Source of the DNA: Firmicutes bacterium CAG:534
GTDB lineage: Bacteria > Bacillota > Clostridia > Lachnospirales > Lachnospiraceae
Length of the DNA stretch: 44,673 nt
Assembly: GCA_000436115.1 (NCBI GenBank)
Contig: FR894566.1
Coordinates: 76,171-120,843, forward strand
Direction: 5' to 3'
This document shows, in pieces, positions 1 through 8,303 of this stretch. The notes beneath the pieces are model-generated. The model was not told the DNA's origin. It saw nothing but the letters and a program-made list of their open reading frames with translations, and ran no database searches. Positions within the stretch are counted from its first letter, which is position 1. Every line of letters starts with the position of its first letter. The position numbers and the translations under genes are program-made.

Positions 1-218
1 CCCGCCACAATGTCTGCTGCCGAATACAGGCTCCCTCCGTGCAGCATTCCATAGGGATTTAAAAGCTGTTCTTTGTAAGGGATCCTGGCAACTGTATGTT
101 TGCAGCGAAACTCCATAAACTCAATTCCCAGAAATTTTACATAAGAGTTTTTCATAAGGGCTTCCTGCATGATTTCTGCAAGCTTCTGCTCTTTTACTTC
201 TTCCTCAATATCTGCCAT
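1..218 (-). CDS. PaaI-type hotdog-fold thioesterase, partial
   Basis: The gene starts at the ATG at 216-218 (minus) behind GAAGGATTTAC and runs off the left edge, so only about 72 N-terminal residues are visible. The segment NPYGMLHGGSLYSAAD carries the HGG...D signature of the PaaI/YdiI hotdog thioesterases, in which the His-Gly-Gly region and a nearby acidic residue act in acyl-CoA thioester hydrolysis. It follows the purH stop by 19 bases on the same strand and is probably the third gene of the purO-purH operon, although no link to purine synthesis is evident. The substrate cannot be told from this fragment, and the rest of the catalytic domain lies outside the window. Confidence 0.75.
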   Translation of the reverse strand, partial: MADIEEEVKEQKLAEIMQEALMKNSYVKFLGIEFMEFRCKHTVARIPYKEQLLNPYGMLHGGSLYSAADIVA

Positions 219-237
219 GTAAATCCTTCGCTTCTTT

Positions 238-1416
238 CTAATGATGGAATAAGCGGATCCCGGTAAACGCCATCACCATATCATATTTGTCACAGCACTC
301 GATCACAAGATCATCCCTTACAGAGCCTCCCGGCTGTGCAATGTATTTCACACCGCTTTTATGTGCCCTTTCAATATTATCGGAGAACGGGAAAAATGCA
401 TCTGACCCCAGGGTTACTCCCTGATTTCCTTCCAGCCATGCCTTCTTTTGTTCCCTGGTAAAGACAGGTGGCTTTTCTTTAAACCGTTTCTGCCATTCTC
501 CTTCCTTCAGTACGTCCTCATATTCCTCCCCTATGTAGACGTCAATGGCATTGTCTCTGTCTGCACGCCCAAGTCCCTCTGCAAAAGGAAGGTTCAGCAC
601 CTGGGGGGCCTGACGCAGATACCAGTTATCTGCCTTCTGCCCTGCCAGTCTGGTGCAGTGGATCCTGGACTGCTGTCCGGCTCCGATTCCGATAGCCTGT
701 CCGTCTTTTACATAGCAGACAGAATTAGACTGTGTATATTTTAAGGTGATCATGGCAATTTTCATATCGATCAGTGCCTGATCCGGAATTTCCTTATTTT
801 TTGTAACCACGTTGGAAAACAGCTCCCCATTAATATCGAGCTCGTTCCGTCCCTGTTCAAAGGTCACTCCAAATACCTGCTTACGTTCCAATTCCGCAGG
901 TACATAAGAAGGATCGATCTGGATCACATTGTAAGCGCCCTTTTTCTTTTCCTTTAAGATCTCCAGTGCCTTTTTGCTGTATCCGGGTGCGATCACTCCG
1001 TCTGATACCTCCCGCTTGATCAGCCTCGCTGTATCCTCATCACACTCATCCGAAAGCGCAATAAAATCTCCGAAGGAGGACATTCTGTCCGCACCTCTGG
1101 CTCTTGCATAAGCGCAGGCAAGGGGGGAAAGCTCTCCAAGATCATCTACCCAGTAGATCTTTGCCAGCGTCTCTGAAAGAGGAAGGCCGACTGCAGCGCC
1201 TGCCGGTGATACATGCTTAAAAGAGGTAGCTGCCGGAAGCCCCGTTGCCTGCTTTAATTCCCTCACAAGCTGCCAGCCGTTAAAGGCATCCAGAAAATTA
1301 ATATATCCCGGTTTTCCATTTAAAACGGTAACAGGGAGATCCCCTCCATCCTCCATAAAGATCCTGGACGGCTTCTGGTTTGGATTGCATCCGTATTTCA
1401 GTTGTATCTCATTCAT
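238..1416 (-). CDS. purH: AICAR transformylase, standalone (PurH C-terminal domain only)
   Basis: This 392-residue protein corresponds to the formyltransferase half of bifunctional PurH (about 530 residues). It transfers the formyl group of 10-formyl-THF to AICAR to give FAICAR, the penultimate step of de novo IMP synthesis. The catalytic Lys-His pair is seen in SFKHVSPAG (about K67-H68), and the C-terminus has the family blocks GSDAFFPF and AQPGGS. The MGS-like IMP cyclohydrolase domain of ordinary PurH is absent, so ring closure must come from another protein. The neighbouring purO gene supplies a candidate, and its stop codon overlaps this start as ATGA (1413-1416), which suggests translational coupling. 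A hotdog thioesterase follows 19 bases downstream. Confidence 0.93.
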   Translation of the reverse strand: MNEIQLKYGCNPNQKPSRIFMEDGGDLPVTVLNGKPGYINFLDAFNGWQLVRELKQATGLPAATSFKHVSPAGAAVGLPLSETLAKIYWVDDLGELSPLACAYARARGADRMSSFGDFIALSDECDEDTARLIKREVSDGVIAPGYSKKALEILKEKKKGAYNVIQIDPSYVPAELERKQVFGVTFEQGRNELDINGELFSNVVTKNKEIPDQALIDMKIAMITLKYTQSNSVCYVKDGQAIGIGAGQQSRIHCTRLAGQKADNWYLRQAPQVLNLPFAEGLGRADRDNAIDVYIGEEYEDVLKEGEWQKRFKEKPPVFTREQKKAWLEGNQGVTLGSDAFFPFSDNIERAHKSGVKYIAQPGGSVRDDLVIECCDKYDMVMAFTGIRLFHH

Positions 1417-2129
1417 AAGGAACCTCCGTTCTTATTTACGATCCTTGTTTCATAGCTTCCGATTTCAATATCGATATATCTTACAAACAGGGAAACTTTA
1501 TTTTCCTCATTTAAATTTGTCCAGATCATTTCTGTAAACTGATCGATGTCTCCTTTGATCTCCACTTCCTTTGGTTCTCCCTTAAAGCTGGGAAGCGGAT
1601 TTCCGTCATGCATATAAGTATGAATAAAATGTCCCTCGCCGGGTGCAGGATTTTCATATGCAAAGGTGTATCTGTGGCAGCTTTCCGGTTTGCCGTTATT
1701 GCTCTTTAAAATAGACATTGCATAGTTATAGGCGCCGCCCTCCACATGCATGATACCGGAAATTCTGGGAGTGTAATTAGGCGCATCTGGTTCAAACTCC
1801 CGGCTGCGTAAGGACTGCTCAAAGGTAAGCTGCTTGTCCATTCCTTCATAAATCGTGTCTGTCTGATCCCCATTGGTGACAATGGTCTTGTTTCCAAGGA
1901 CTCTGACCGGTGCATAAATGATCAGACTGGGATCTTCCAGCTTGGACGGATCATATGCCTGGGTTCTGATCCCCTCTCCTTCTTCCACAAAAATACGGTT
2001 CCGGCTGTTTGTGCTCCTTCCCATAATAAAGTAAGCAGTAACCGCCTTTTTCCCATCTGCCGATCTGCCGATCACGATCCCTCTTCCTGGATAAGCATTT
2101 TCGTTAAGCTCCTGTGCAAGTGACAACAT
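1413..2129 (-). CDS. purO: IMP cyclohydrolase, archaeal PurO type
   Basis: The 238-residue product belongs to the PurO-like IMP cyclohydrolase family (PF07826), known mainly from archaea and some Clostridia, which closes FAICAR to IMP. Family features visible are the N-terminal NAYPGRGIVIG, the AYFIMGRS block, the NGDQTD segment and the late GEGHFIHTY. The ATG at 2129 is chosen over an in-frame start at 2189 because GGGAGG lies 7 bases upstream of it and the promoter at 2161-2189 would remove the longer form. It is the first gene of the operon and is fused by an ATGA overlap to the standalone AICAR transformylase, the substrate-producing enzyme. Function is assigned from family resemblance plus this pairing. 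Confidence 0.88.
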   Translation of the reverse strand: MLSLAQELNENAYPGRGIVIGRSADGKKAVTAYFIMGRSTNSRNRIFVEEGEGIRTQAYDPSKLEDPSLIIYAPVRVLGNKTIVTNGDQTDTIYEGMDKQLTFEQSLRSREFEPDAPNYTPRISGIMHVEGGAYNYAMSILKSNNGKPESCHRYTFAYENPAPGEGHFIHTYMHDGNPLPSFKGEPKEVEIKGDIDQFTEMIWTNLNEENKVSLFVRYIDIEIGSYETRIVNKNGGSL

Positions 2130-2160
2130 GATATTTTCCTCCCTTATATGACATAAAACT

Positions 2161-2189
2161 ATCTTAAAGAAACCTATGTTTATTTTCAA
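2161..2189 (-). promoter_or_regulatory. sigma-A promoter of purO-purH
   Basis: On the minus strand TTGAAA (2184-2189) and TAAGAT (2161-2166) are separated by exactly 17 bases, about 30 bases upstream of the purO start. No purine riboswitch or PurR-box-like repeat was seen in the intergenic space. Confidence 0.6.
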
Positions 2190-2199
2190 GTGGTTTTAC

Positions 2200-2227
2200 T
2201 TGTTTTTTCTGAATAAAGGTGTATGAT
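2200..2227 (+). promoter_or_regulatory. possible promoter of the MATE gene
   Basis: TTGTTT (2200-2205) and TATGAT (2222-2227) are spaced by 16 bases, 32 bases before the MATE start. The -35 match is weak, and the site lies back to back with the purO promoter. Confidence 0.4.
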
Positions 2228-2259
2228 ATATATAATTTTGGCTCAGAAAGGATTTTATT

Positions 2260-3606
2260 ATGAGTAAATATGAAATGGATCTCTGCGAGGGTTCTCTTTG
2301 GAAAAAGACTATGCTTTTCAGCGTCCCTCTGATGTTTACCAATATCCTGCAGGTTTTATTCAATATGTCTGATGTGGCTGTTGTAGGAAAATTTGCAGGC
2401 CCTGTTGCCCTTGGCGCCGTAGGCTCCACCAGCATCCTGGTTACGCTCTTTACCGGTATCCTGATCGGACTTTCCGGCGGTGTCAACGCTTTAACAGCCC
2501 TGTATATCGGTTCCAGGAACGAAAAGGATCTTCAGGAAAATGTACATACTGCCGCCCTGCTTTGCTTTGCAGCAGGCATTTTGCTCATGCTCTTTGGCAT
2601 TCTTTTTGCCAGACCCATCCTTACCCTTATGCACACCAAGGATGTGCTGATTGACGGCGCCTGCCTGTACCTCCGGATCTACCTTTTGGGAATGCCGGCG
2701 CTTGCCATGTACAACTTTGGAAATGCAGTGCTGGGAGCTGCGGGAGATACCAAGCGCCCTCTTTATTATCTGTTTTTTGCCGGTATTTTAAATGTGCTGT
2801 TAAATTTATTTTTCGTGATCGTGTGCAAAATGGGAGTGGCAGGCGTTGCCCTTGCCAGCATCCTTTCCCAGTATCTTTCCGCCTTTCTTCTTCTGCGCTT
2901 ACTGCTTCAGAGTAAGGAGGACTTTGGTCTTCGCCCATCCTGCCTGAGGATCAGCCGCGACAAGCTGAAAAGGCTTTTACAGATCGGTATTCCCTCTGCT
3001 TTCCAGAATGCCATCTTTGCCATTGCCAATCTTTTTGTACAGACCAGTGTAAATTCCTTCGATCATGTCATGGTGGAGGGAAACTCTGCTGCGATCAACG
3101 CCGATCCTTTGGTTTATGATATGATGGCCGGCATTTATACCGGCTGTACCAGCTTTATGGCCCAGAACCTGGGCGCTGGCAAAAGAGACCGCGTTATGAA
3201 GAGCTATAAGATCTGCCTGCTCTATTCCTTTCTACTGGGACTGGTTCTGGGCGTAGGGCTTTATGCGCTTAAAACACCCTTTTTATCCCTGTTTACCAGT
3301 GATGCTGCCGTCATCACCGCAGGCTATAAAAGACTGTCCGTTATGGCTCTCAGCTACTGTCTTTCAGCCTTTATGGACTGCACCATTGCCGCTTCTAGAG
3401 GAATGGGCAAGACCTTTGTTCCTACCATCATCGTGATTCTTGGCTCCTGCGGTTTCCGGATCCTGTGGATTTACACCGTGTTTGCCCACTTTAGGACGAT
3501 CGAATCCCTTTACCTGTTATATGCCTTTTCCTGGTCTATTACCGCCATTGCAGAAATGATCTACTTCTTTAAGCTGTTTCATTCCACCAACACGGCAAAG
3601 GCCTGA
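2260..3606 (+). CDS. MATE family multidrug/cation efflux protein
   Basis: The 448-residue hydrophobic protein has the 12-helix, two-lobe plan of MATE transporters, which export drugs or metabolites in exchange for Na+ or H+. The start MSKYEMDLCEGSLWKK followed by FSVPLMFTNILQ is the typical first helix, and DVAVVGKFAGP with ALGAVGSTS is the conserved helix 1-2 region. The second lobe begins near GIPSAFQNAIF. The ATG follows AAAGGA. The gene is divergent from purO and convergent with the DUF896 gene, its stop being only 4 bases from the end of that gene, with no hairpin between. The substrate cannot be predicted. Confidence 0.92.
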   Translation: MSKYEMDLCEGSLWKKTMLFSVPLMFTNILQVLFNMSDVAVVGKFAGPVALGAVGSTSILVTLFTGILIGLSGGVNALTALYIGSRNEKDLQENVHTAALLCFAAGILLMLFGILFARPILTLMHTKDVLIDGACLYLRIYLLGMPALAMYNFGNAVLGAAGDTKRPLYYLFFAGILNVLLNLFFVIVCKMGVAGVALASILSQYLSAFLLLRLLLQSKEDFGLRPSCLRISRDKLKRLLQIGIPSAFQNAIFAIANLFVQTSVNSFDHVMVEGNSAAINADPLVYDMMAGIYTGCTSFMAQNLGAGKRDRVMKSYKICLLYSFLLGLVLGVGLYALKTPFLSLFTSDAAVITAGYKRLSVMALSYCLSAFMDCTIAASRGMGKTFVPTIIVILGSCGFRILWIYTVFAHFRTIESLYLLYAFSWSITAIAEMIYFFKLFHSTNTAKA

Positions 3607-3610
3607 TCCC

Positions 3611-3817
3611 TTATTTTATCTTTTTTACTTTTTCAATGGTTCCATCGGGCCTCTGGATCGTCATATTTTCCAGCTGGCCCTTTAAATTACCCTTCACACT
3701 GTCTATATAAACCTGTCTCAGCTTTTTTTGTTCCTCTTTTTCTTCCTGGCTCAGCCCTTCCTTTTGGGACTTATGATAAAGCTCGTTAATTCTTTTTATG
3801 GTTTCTTCCATTGTCAT
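3611..3817 (-). CDS. DUF896 family small protein (YnzC-like)
   Basis: A 68-residue, highly charged protein with the DUF896 pattern: an N-terminal helix around RINELYHKS, the block SQEEKEEQKKLRQ and the Y-x4-K-x-NLKGQLEN region. These small cytoplasmic proteins, such as B. subtilis YnzC, form a helical hairpin and have been linked to the SOS region in Bacillus, but their function is unclear. The first ATG is preceded by GGGGGAAG; a second in-frame Met two codons later is possible. It lies downstream of tRNA-Tyr, beyond that gene's terminator, so it is probably transcribed on its own. Confidence 0.82.
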   Translation of the reverse strand: MTMEETIKRINELYHKSQKEGLSQEEKEEQKKLRQVYIDSVKGNLKGQLENMTIQRPDGTIEKVKKIK

Positions 3818-3864
3818 CGTTTCTTCCCCCGGTCAATATTCTAAACTTCGGTTTATTATAAAAC

Positions 3865-3892
3865 AAAAAAAGAAATGTGGAAACACATTTCT
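3865..3892 (-). terminator. rho-independent terminator of tRNA-Tyr
   Basis: A perfect 9-bp stem (AGAAATGTG / CACATTTCT) with a 4-base loop is followed on the minus strand by six or more T, starting 26 bases after the tRNA 3' end. Confidence 0.85.
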
Positions 3893-3917
3893 GTGAAAGC
3901 ACATTTCTCTTTTCAAA

Positions 3918-3999
3918 TGGATGGAGGTGGATTCGAACCACCGAAGCAATTTGCAGCAGATTTACAGTCTGTCCCCTTTGGCCACTCGGGAATCCATCC
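3918..3999 (-). tRNA. tRNA-Tyr (GTA)
   Basis: The 82-base cloverleaf has acceptor strands GGATGGA / TCCATCC with discriminator A. The anticodon arm CAGA-CTGTAAA-TCTG gives anticodon GTA at 3963-3965, and the T arm is GGTGG-TTCGAAT-CCACC. The long variable arm after the anticodon stem (GCAAATTGC region) is the class II form expected of bacterial tRNA-Tyr. CCA is not encoded; the next bases are TTT, so the CCA-adding enzyme in this window (16154-17491) would be needed to mature it. Confidence 0.95.
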
Positions 4000-4034
4000 A
4001 TGTCCTGAACAATCACTTGCTCCGACACTATACA

Positions 4035-4063
4035 TTTATATCATAGGACTATCCAAAAAGCAA
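4035..4063 (-). promoter_or_regulatory. promoter of tRNA-Tyr, inside the GH13 3' end
   Basis: TTGCTT (4058-4063) and TATAAA (4035-4040) are 17 bases apart on the minus strand, placing transcription about 30 bases before the tRNA. The -35 element lies within the last codons of the glycoside hydrolase gene (stop at 4049). Confidence 0.6.
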
Positions 4064-6178
4064 GGAGTTTCTGGCTTCCTTTCTTTCATAGTGTAAAATA
4101 ATGGCAGAGGTCTTTGGAAGCGTCAGCGTGATCTTGCCGCCTACCACCGGGTATTCGCACTCTGTCACATCATATCCGCTTTCCGTGGTGAACATCAGCC
4201 TCTTCACTACGCTTTCCTTGGGGATCCCCAGGTGCCAGATGGAAACCTCTCTTGTGATCTCATGGTCATTGTTGTTTACCATCACGACTGTCATCGCCCT
4301 GCGGTTAAACCTTCCATACCCCAGAACATTGTAATCCCCTTCAATATACTTCAAAGATCCCGTAAGGATCTCCTCATGCTCCTTATGGATCCGGATCATT
4401 TCCTTGTGGAAACGGATCAGCTCCTGATCCTCATGACCCCAGGGATAGGTTCTTCTGTTATCGGGGTCTGTAAATCCGCATACTCCGGCCTCATCTCCAT
4501 AATAAATGGTAGGCGCACCCGGCCATGTCATCTGGATCAGCACCGCCTCCCGCATTACGGCTTTGTTTACTCCCTGGTTTGCCGCTTCTGCACCTAAGGT
4601 ATTGACCCTTCCCACCTTCTTGTTTGTCCTTGTCAGGAAACGGGAATGATCGTGGTTGGAAAGCTCATTCATTGCAATCTGCAAAGAAGGCGCTGTAAAG
4701 CTTGCCATATGGTGACGCATTGCTCCCATAAAACTGTCTGCATTTCCGAAGAGATCGCCTCTGTAATCATCGCTGTGCTTCTGCATTCCGGTCAAAAACC
4801 AGGTCACCGGCTCCATAAATGCATCATAGTTCATGACCGTATCCCATTCCTTACCATTCAGCCAGTCTATGGGATTTCCATAATGTTCTGCCAGAACAAT
4901 GGCATCGGGGTTGGCGCTGCGCACAGCCTTTCGGAATTCCTTCCAGAAATAATGGTTAAACTCGGGACTGTGTCCAAGATCTGCCGCAACATCCAGTCTC
5001 CATCCATCCACATTATAGGGGGGAGACACCCACTTTGCTGCAATCTTCATCACATAATCAAAAAGCTCCCTGGACTTTTCATAATTCAGCTTGGGCAGCG
5101 TATCATGTCCCCACCAGCCGTCATAACTGGTATTGTACGGCCAGGCATTTTCATTGTAAAACTGAAAATAATCATGATAAGGACTTTCCTTACAGATAAA
5201 GGCTCCTTTTTCATAACCCTCCGCATTTTCGTAGATCCTCTCTCTGTCCATCCATTTGTTAAAGGAGCCGCAATGATTGAACACGCCATCCAGGATCACT
5301 TTAATTCCGCGCTTATGAGCCTCCCCGACCACCTTTGCAAACAACTCGTTGCTGGCCTCAAGGTTTGCCTTGTTCGTTACCCTGTCAACATAACGGCTGG
5401 CAAAATGGTTCTCCTGCTGATCCGGTCTTAGCAGCTCGCCATTGTCACTGACGATCTTTCCCACATGGGGATCAATATAATCATAGTCCTGAATATCATA
5501 CTTGTGATTGGAGGGAGAAACAAACAGCGGGTTGAAATAAATAACATCGATCCCCAGATCCTGCAAATAATCCATTTTATCCAAAACTCCCTGCAGGTCT
5601 CCTCCGTAAAACTCACGGACGCCCATCACCGCCGGATATTTCGACCAGTCCTCTACATGCACGGTCTTATCGTTTATATACTGGTATTCCGAAGAGAGAA
5701 CATCATTGGTAGGATCCCCATTATAAAAGCGGTCTACATAGATCTGATACATGACCGCGCCCTTTGCCCATTTTGGCGTCTTAAATCCGGGGATCACGCG
5801 AAAGGCATATTCCGGCAGGGCTTCCTTTGCAACCCCTCTGGAATCATAAATACAGGTGATCCTGCCTACCTGCACTTCAAAATGATAGGAAAAAACCTCA
5901 TTTTCAATTTCCGTTTCACAGCAAAAATAGTCAAAGTCCTCATCCTTGCTTTCCTTGCTCATCAAAAGCTTCAAGCCGTCATGCACCATAAAGACACGGT
6001 CCACGTTATTAAGGGCCGAGCGAAAGCGTATGGTGATCTGTGAGTAGGGATTGGGCTCAGAGGGGCTCAGATAATCTTCTGTTGTGTCGCTGAACAGGGC
6101 TTTCCGGTTAAAAACAGGACGCATCCCTGCAATATACCGCCTGTCCTGTTCTGTTTTTAATATACGATCAATATCCAT
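4049..6178 (-). CDS. GH13 alpha-glucan hydrolase (neopullulanase/cyclomaltodextrinase type)
   Basis: The 709-residue protein has no signal peptide, so it should act in the cytoplasm on imported maltodextrins. An N-terminal beta domain (about 1-130, CBM34-like) precedes a GH13 barrel. Region I is DGVFNH (297-302), region II GWRLD with nucleophile D396, region III AIVLAEHYG with acid/base E431, and region IV NELSNHDH with D510. The start of the barrel (AVMYQIYVDRFYNGD) and length fit subfamily 20 enzymes, which cut cyclodextrins, pullulan or branched maltodextrins. A C-terminal beta sandwich follows residue 610. It appears monocistronic, with a promoter at 6221-6249 and a terminator just upstream insulating it from ftsH. 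Exact specificity is not readable. Confidence 0.9.
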   Translation of the reverse strand: MDIDRILKTEQDRRYIAGMRPVFNRKALFSDTTEDYLSPSEPNPYSQITIRFRSALNNVDRVFMVHDGLKLLMSKESKDEDFDYFCCETEIENEVFSYHFEVQVGRITCIYDSRGVAKEALPEYAFRVIPGFKTPKWAKGAVMYQIYVDRFYNGDPTNDVLSSEYQYINDKTVHVEDWSKYPAVMGVREFYGGDLQGVLDKMDYLQDLGIDVIYFNPLFVSPSNHKYDIQDYDYIDPHVGKIVSDNGELLRPDQQENHFASRYVDRVTNKANLEASNELFAKVVGEAHKRGIKVILDGVFNHCGSFNKWMDRERIYENAEGYEKGAFICKESPYHDYFQFYNENAWPYNTSYDGWWGHDTLPKLNYEKSRELFDYVMKIAAKWVSPPYNVDGWRLDVAADLGHSPEFNHYFWKEFRKAVRSANPDAIVLAEHYGNPIDWLNGKEWDTVMNYDAFMEPVTWFLTGMQKHSDDYRGDLFGNADSFMGAMRHHMASFTAPSLQIAMNELSNHDHSRFLTRTNKKVGRVNTLGAEAANQGVNKAVMREAVLIQMTWPGAPTIYYGDEAGVCGFTDPDNRRTYPWGHEDQELIRFHKEMIRIHKEHEEILTGSLKYIEGDYNVLGYGRFNRRAMTVVMVNNNDHEITREVSIWHLGIPKESVVKRLMFTTESGYDVTECEYPVVGGKITLTLPKTSAIILHYERKEARNSLLFG

Positions 6179-6220
6179 AACAGATATGCTCCATTTCCAT
6201 TTTTTTGCAAAGCTATGTAT

Positions 6221-6249
6221 ATTTTATACTATACAAAAATCGAATTCAA
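6221..6249 (-). promoter_or_regulatory. promoter of the GH13 gene
   Basis: TTGAAT (6244-6249) and TAAAAT (6221-6226), 17 bases apart on the minus strand, about 43 bases upstream of the GH13 start. No clear catabolite-response element was recognised around it. Confidence 0.55.
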
Positions 6250-6271
6250 TATACTTTTCCCCGTAAACGGT

Positions 6272-6304
6272 AAAAAGAACAGTAAACGAATTACTGTTCT
6301 TTTT
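6272..6304. terminator. two-way terminator between ftsH and the GH13 gene
   Basis: A perfect 14-bp inverted repeat beginning with five A and ending with five T (AAAAAGAACAGTAA / TTACTGTTCTTTTT) around a 5-base loop. It can stop transcripts from either side; the likely client is the ftsH operon ending at 6462. Confidence 0.85.
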
Positions 6305-6461
6305 AGAGAAGGTATTTCTTTCTTATGGGGTATAGCAAAAAACTATATAATGTATTGGGGGGGTTACAAGTAGTATAATAGCATATGCCTACTTTTGCGT
6401 AAATACTCACGATTCACAAATATTACAATTATGCAGGATCGTTTTTGTGCATTTTATACAA
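6305..6461. other. AT-rich intergenic tail downstream of ftsH, no recognised gene
   Basis: This 157-base stretch between the ftsH stop and its terminator holds a run of seven G (about 6358-6364), a small palindrome GCATATGC flanked by AAGTAG/CTACTT arms on the minus strand, and a possible 17-codon plus-strand reading frame from the ATG in CTTATGGGG. None of these is convincing as a gene. It may be an untranslated 3' region or contain a small RNA. Confidence 0.3.
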
Positions 6462-8303
6462 TTACACAGTATCTGCTGATCCATCCTTTTTTTGCTGCTC
6501 TTCTGTAAACAGCGCTTCAAACTCATCTCTTCCAATCTTTTCCTTTTCCAGGAGCAGCTTTGCACAGCCATGAAGCACATCCATATGCTCCAGTATGATC
6601 TTTTTTGCTTTGTCATAGCAGTCATCAATGATGGACTTCACTTCTCTATCAATCTCACCTGAAATCAGCTCGCTGTGGCTCTTGGCATGTGCCAGATCTC
6701 TTCCGATGAATACCTCGTCATCATCGCTGTTGTAATTGATCACGCCGATATTTTCGGACATGCCGTACTTGGTGACCATATCCCTTGCAGCCTTTGTCGC
6801 CTTTTTAATATCGCTGGATGCGCCGGTGGTAATATCACCAAAAATGATTTCCTCAGCAATTCTTCCTCCCAGGGAAACCATAATATCCTCCAAAAGCTTT
6901 CCCTTTGTGATGAACATTTCATCATTTTCGGGAAGCGGCATGGTATATCCTGCTGCCCCGAGACCTGTGGGAATGATGGAAACCGTATAAACAGGCCCCA
7001 CATCCGGCAGCACATGGAACAGGATCGCATGTCCTGCCTCATGATACGCTGTGATCTTCTTTTCCTTCTCGCTGATGATACGGCTTTTCTTTTCTGCGCC
7101 GATTCCAACCTTGATAAACGCCTTTTTAATATCTTCCTGTATAATATAGGTTCTGTTCTGCTTTGCTGCTACAATGGAAGCTTCATTCAGAAGGTTTTCC
7201 AGATCTGCGCCGGTAAAGCCTGCTGTTGTCTGGGCGATCTGCTTCAGATCCACATCCTCCGCAAGGGGCTTGTTTTTGGCATGTACCTTCAGAATGTCCT
7301 CTCTTCCCCCTACATCCGGCCTGTTGACGCTGATCTTACGGTCAAACCGTCCCGGACGGAGAATAGCGGGATCCAGTATATCCACGCGGTTGGTAGCCGC
7401 CATCACAATGATTCCTTCATTCACTCCAAATCCGTCCATCTCTACCAGAAGCTGATTTAAGGTCTGTTCCCTTTCATCATGGCCGCCGCCCATACCGGTT
7501 CCTCTCCGCCTTGCCACGGCGTCGATCTCATCGATAAAAACGATACAGGGAGAATGTCTTTTTGCTTCTTCAAACAGATCCCTGACTCTGGAGGCTCCTA
7601 CACCTACAAACATTTCCACAAAATCAGAACCGGAAATACTGAAAAACGGTACGCCCGCTTCCCCGGCAATGGCCTTTGCAAGCAGGGTTTTACCGGTACC
7701 CGGCGCACCCTCTAAAAGAACCCCTTTGGGAATTCTGGCGCCTACCCTGGTATACTTTGACGGCTCCTTCAGGAAATCAACGATTTCCTCCAGTTCTTCC
7801 TTTTCTTCCTTAAGTCCCGCCACATCCTTAAGCGTGACCTTTCCATCTCCCAGCGAAAGCTTGGCGCGGCTCTTTCCAAAATTCATCATTTTGCTGTTGC
7901 CGCCGGCATTCTGGCTGTTCATCATGACAAAGAAAAATACCATGACTACCACGGCCAGAAGAACAGGGAACACACTGGTCAAAAACCAGCTCTCTTCTTC
8001 CACCTTCTTTACTTCCGGGTCAATGCCGTAATCCATCAGCAGCCCTTCGATCTCAGAAACATCTGTTACATAAAGGGTTTTAATGGATTTATCCTTAAAA
8101 ACAAAATCCACCTCGCCGGTAGGAGTCTCCCGGCTGGGAGTGATCGTTGCATACAGGACATTTTCTTCTTTAAGATCCTGTAAAAGCTCACCTCTTGTAT
8201 ACTCTACCTGATTATTGTCTGTTAAGCTGGGAATGATCAAAAGACCTAACAGCAGCAGGACCAGGATAAAATACACATTATAACTGCGATTTTTTTTATT
8301 CAA
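6462..8303 (-). CDS. ftsH: ATP-dependent zinc metalloprotease FtsH
   Basis: The 613-residue membrane AAA+ protease degrades misfolded membrane proteins and regulators. Two membrane helices (about 10-27 and 107-128) flank the extracytoplasmic domain. The AAA module has Walker A GAPGTGKT (199-206), Walker B IVFIDEID and the second region of homology around AATNRVDILDPA. The zinc site is HEAGH (421-425), with a third ligand in TTGASSD near 498. An in-frame stop lies two codons upstream of the first usable start, so translation must begin at TTG 8303 or further inside; the AGGAA upstream is unusually close to that TTG. It closes the tilS-hpt-ftsH run, 47 bases after hpt, the same order as in Bacillus. 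Confidence 0.96.
   Translation of the reverse strand: MNKKNRSYNVYFILVLLLLGLLIIPSLTDNNQVEYTRGELLQDLKEENVLYATITPSRETPTGEVDFVFKDKSIKTLYVTDVSEIEGLLMDYGIDPEVKKVEEESWFLTSVFPVLLAVVVMVFFFVMMNSQNAGGNSKMMNFGKSRAKLSLGDGKVTLKDVAGLKEEKEELEEIVDFLKEPSKYTRVGARIPKGVLLEGAPGTGKTLLAKAIAGEAGVPFFSISGSDFVEMFVGVGASRVRDLFEEAKRHSPCIVFIDEIDAVARRRGTGMGGGHDEREQTLNQLLVEMDGFGVNEGIIVMAATNRVDILDPAILRPGRFDRKISVNRPDVGGREDILKVHAKNKPLAEDVDLKQIAQTTAGFTGADLENLLNEASIVAAKQNRTYIIQEDIKKAFIKVGIGAEKKSRIISEKEKKITAYHEAGHAILFHVLPDVGPVYTVSIIPTGLGAAGYTMPLPENDEMFITKGKLLEDIMVSLGGRIAEEIIFGDITTGASSDIKKATKAARDMVTKYGMSENIGVINYNSDDDEVFIGRDLAHAKSHSELISGEIDREVKSIIDDCYDKAKKIILEHMDVLHGCAKLLLEKEKIGRDEFEALFTEEQQKKDGSADTV

Noticed and set aside
4646..5431. 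Long plus-strand frame of 261 codons opposite the GH13 gene
   Set aside because: It lies fully antisense to a clearly conserved enzyme, has no recognisable domain and no ribosome site, and is a by-product of codon bias.
6355..6366. G7 tract as a phase-variation switch
   Set aside because: It is not inside a credible gene or between promoter elements with proper spacing, and seven G is short for such switches.
6675..7460. Long plus-strand frames opposite ftsH
   Set aside because: Antisense shadows of a strongly conserved gene, without family resemblance.
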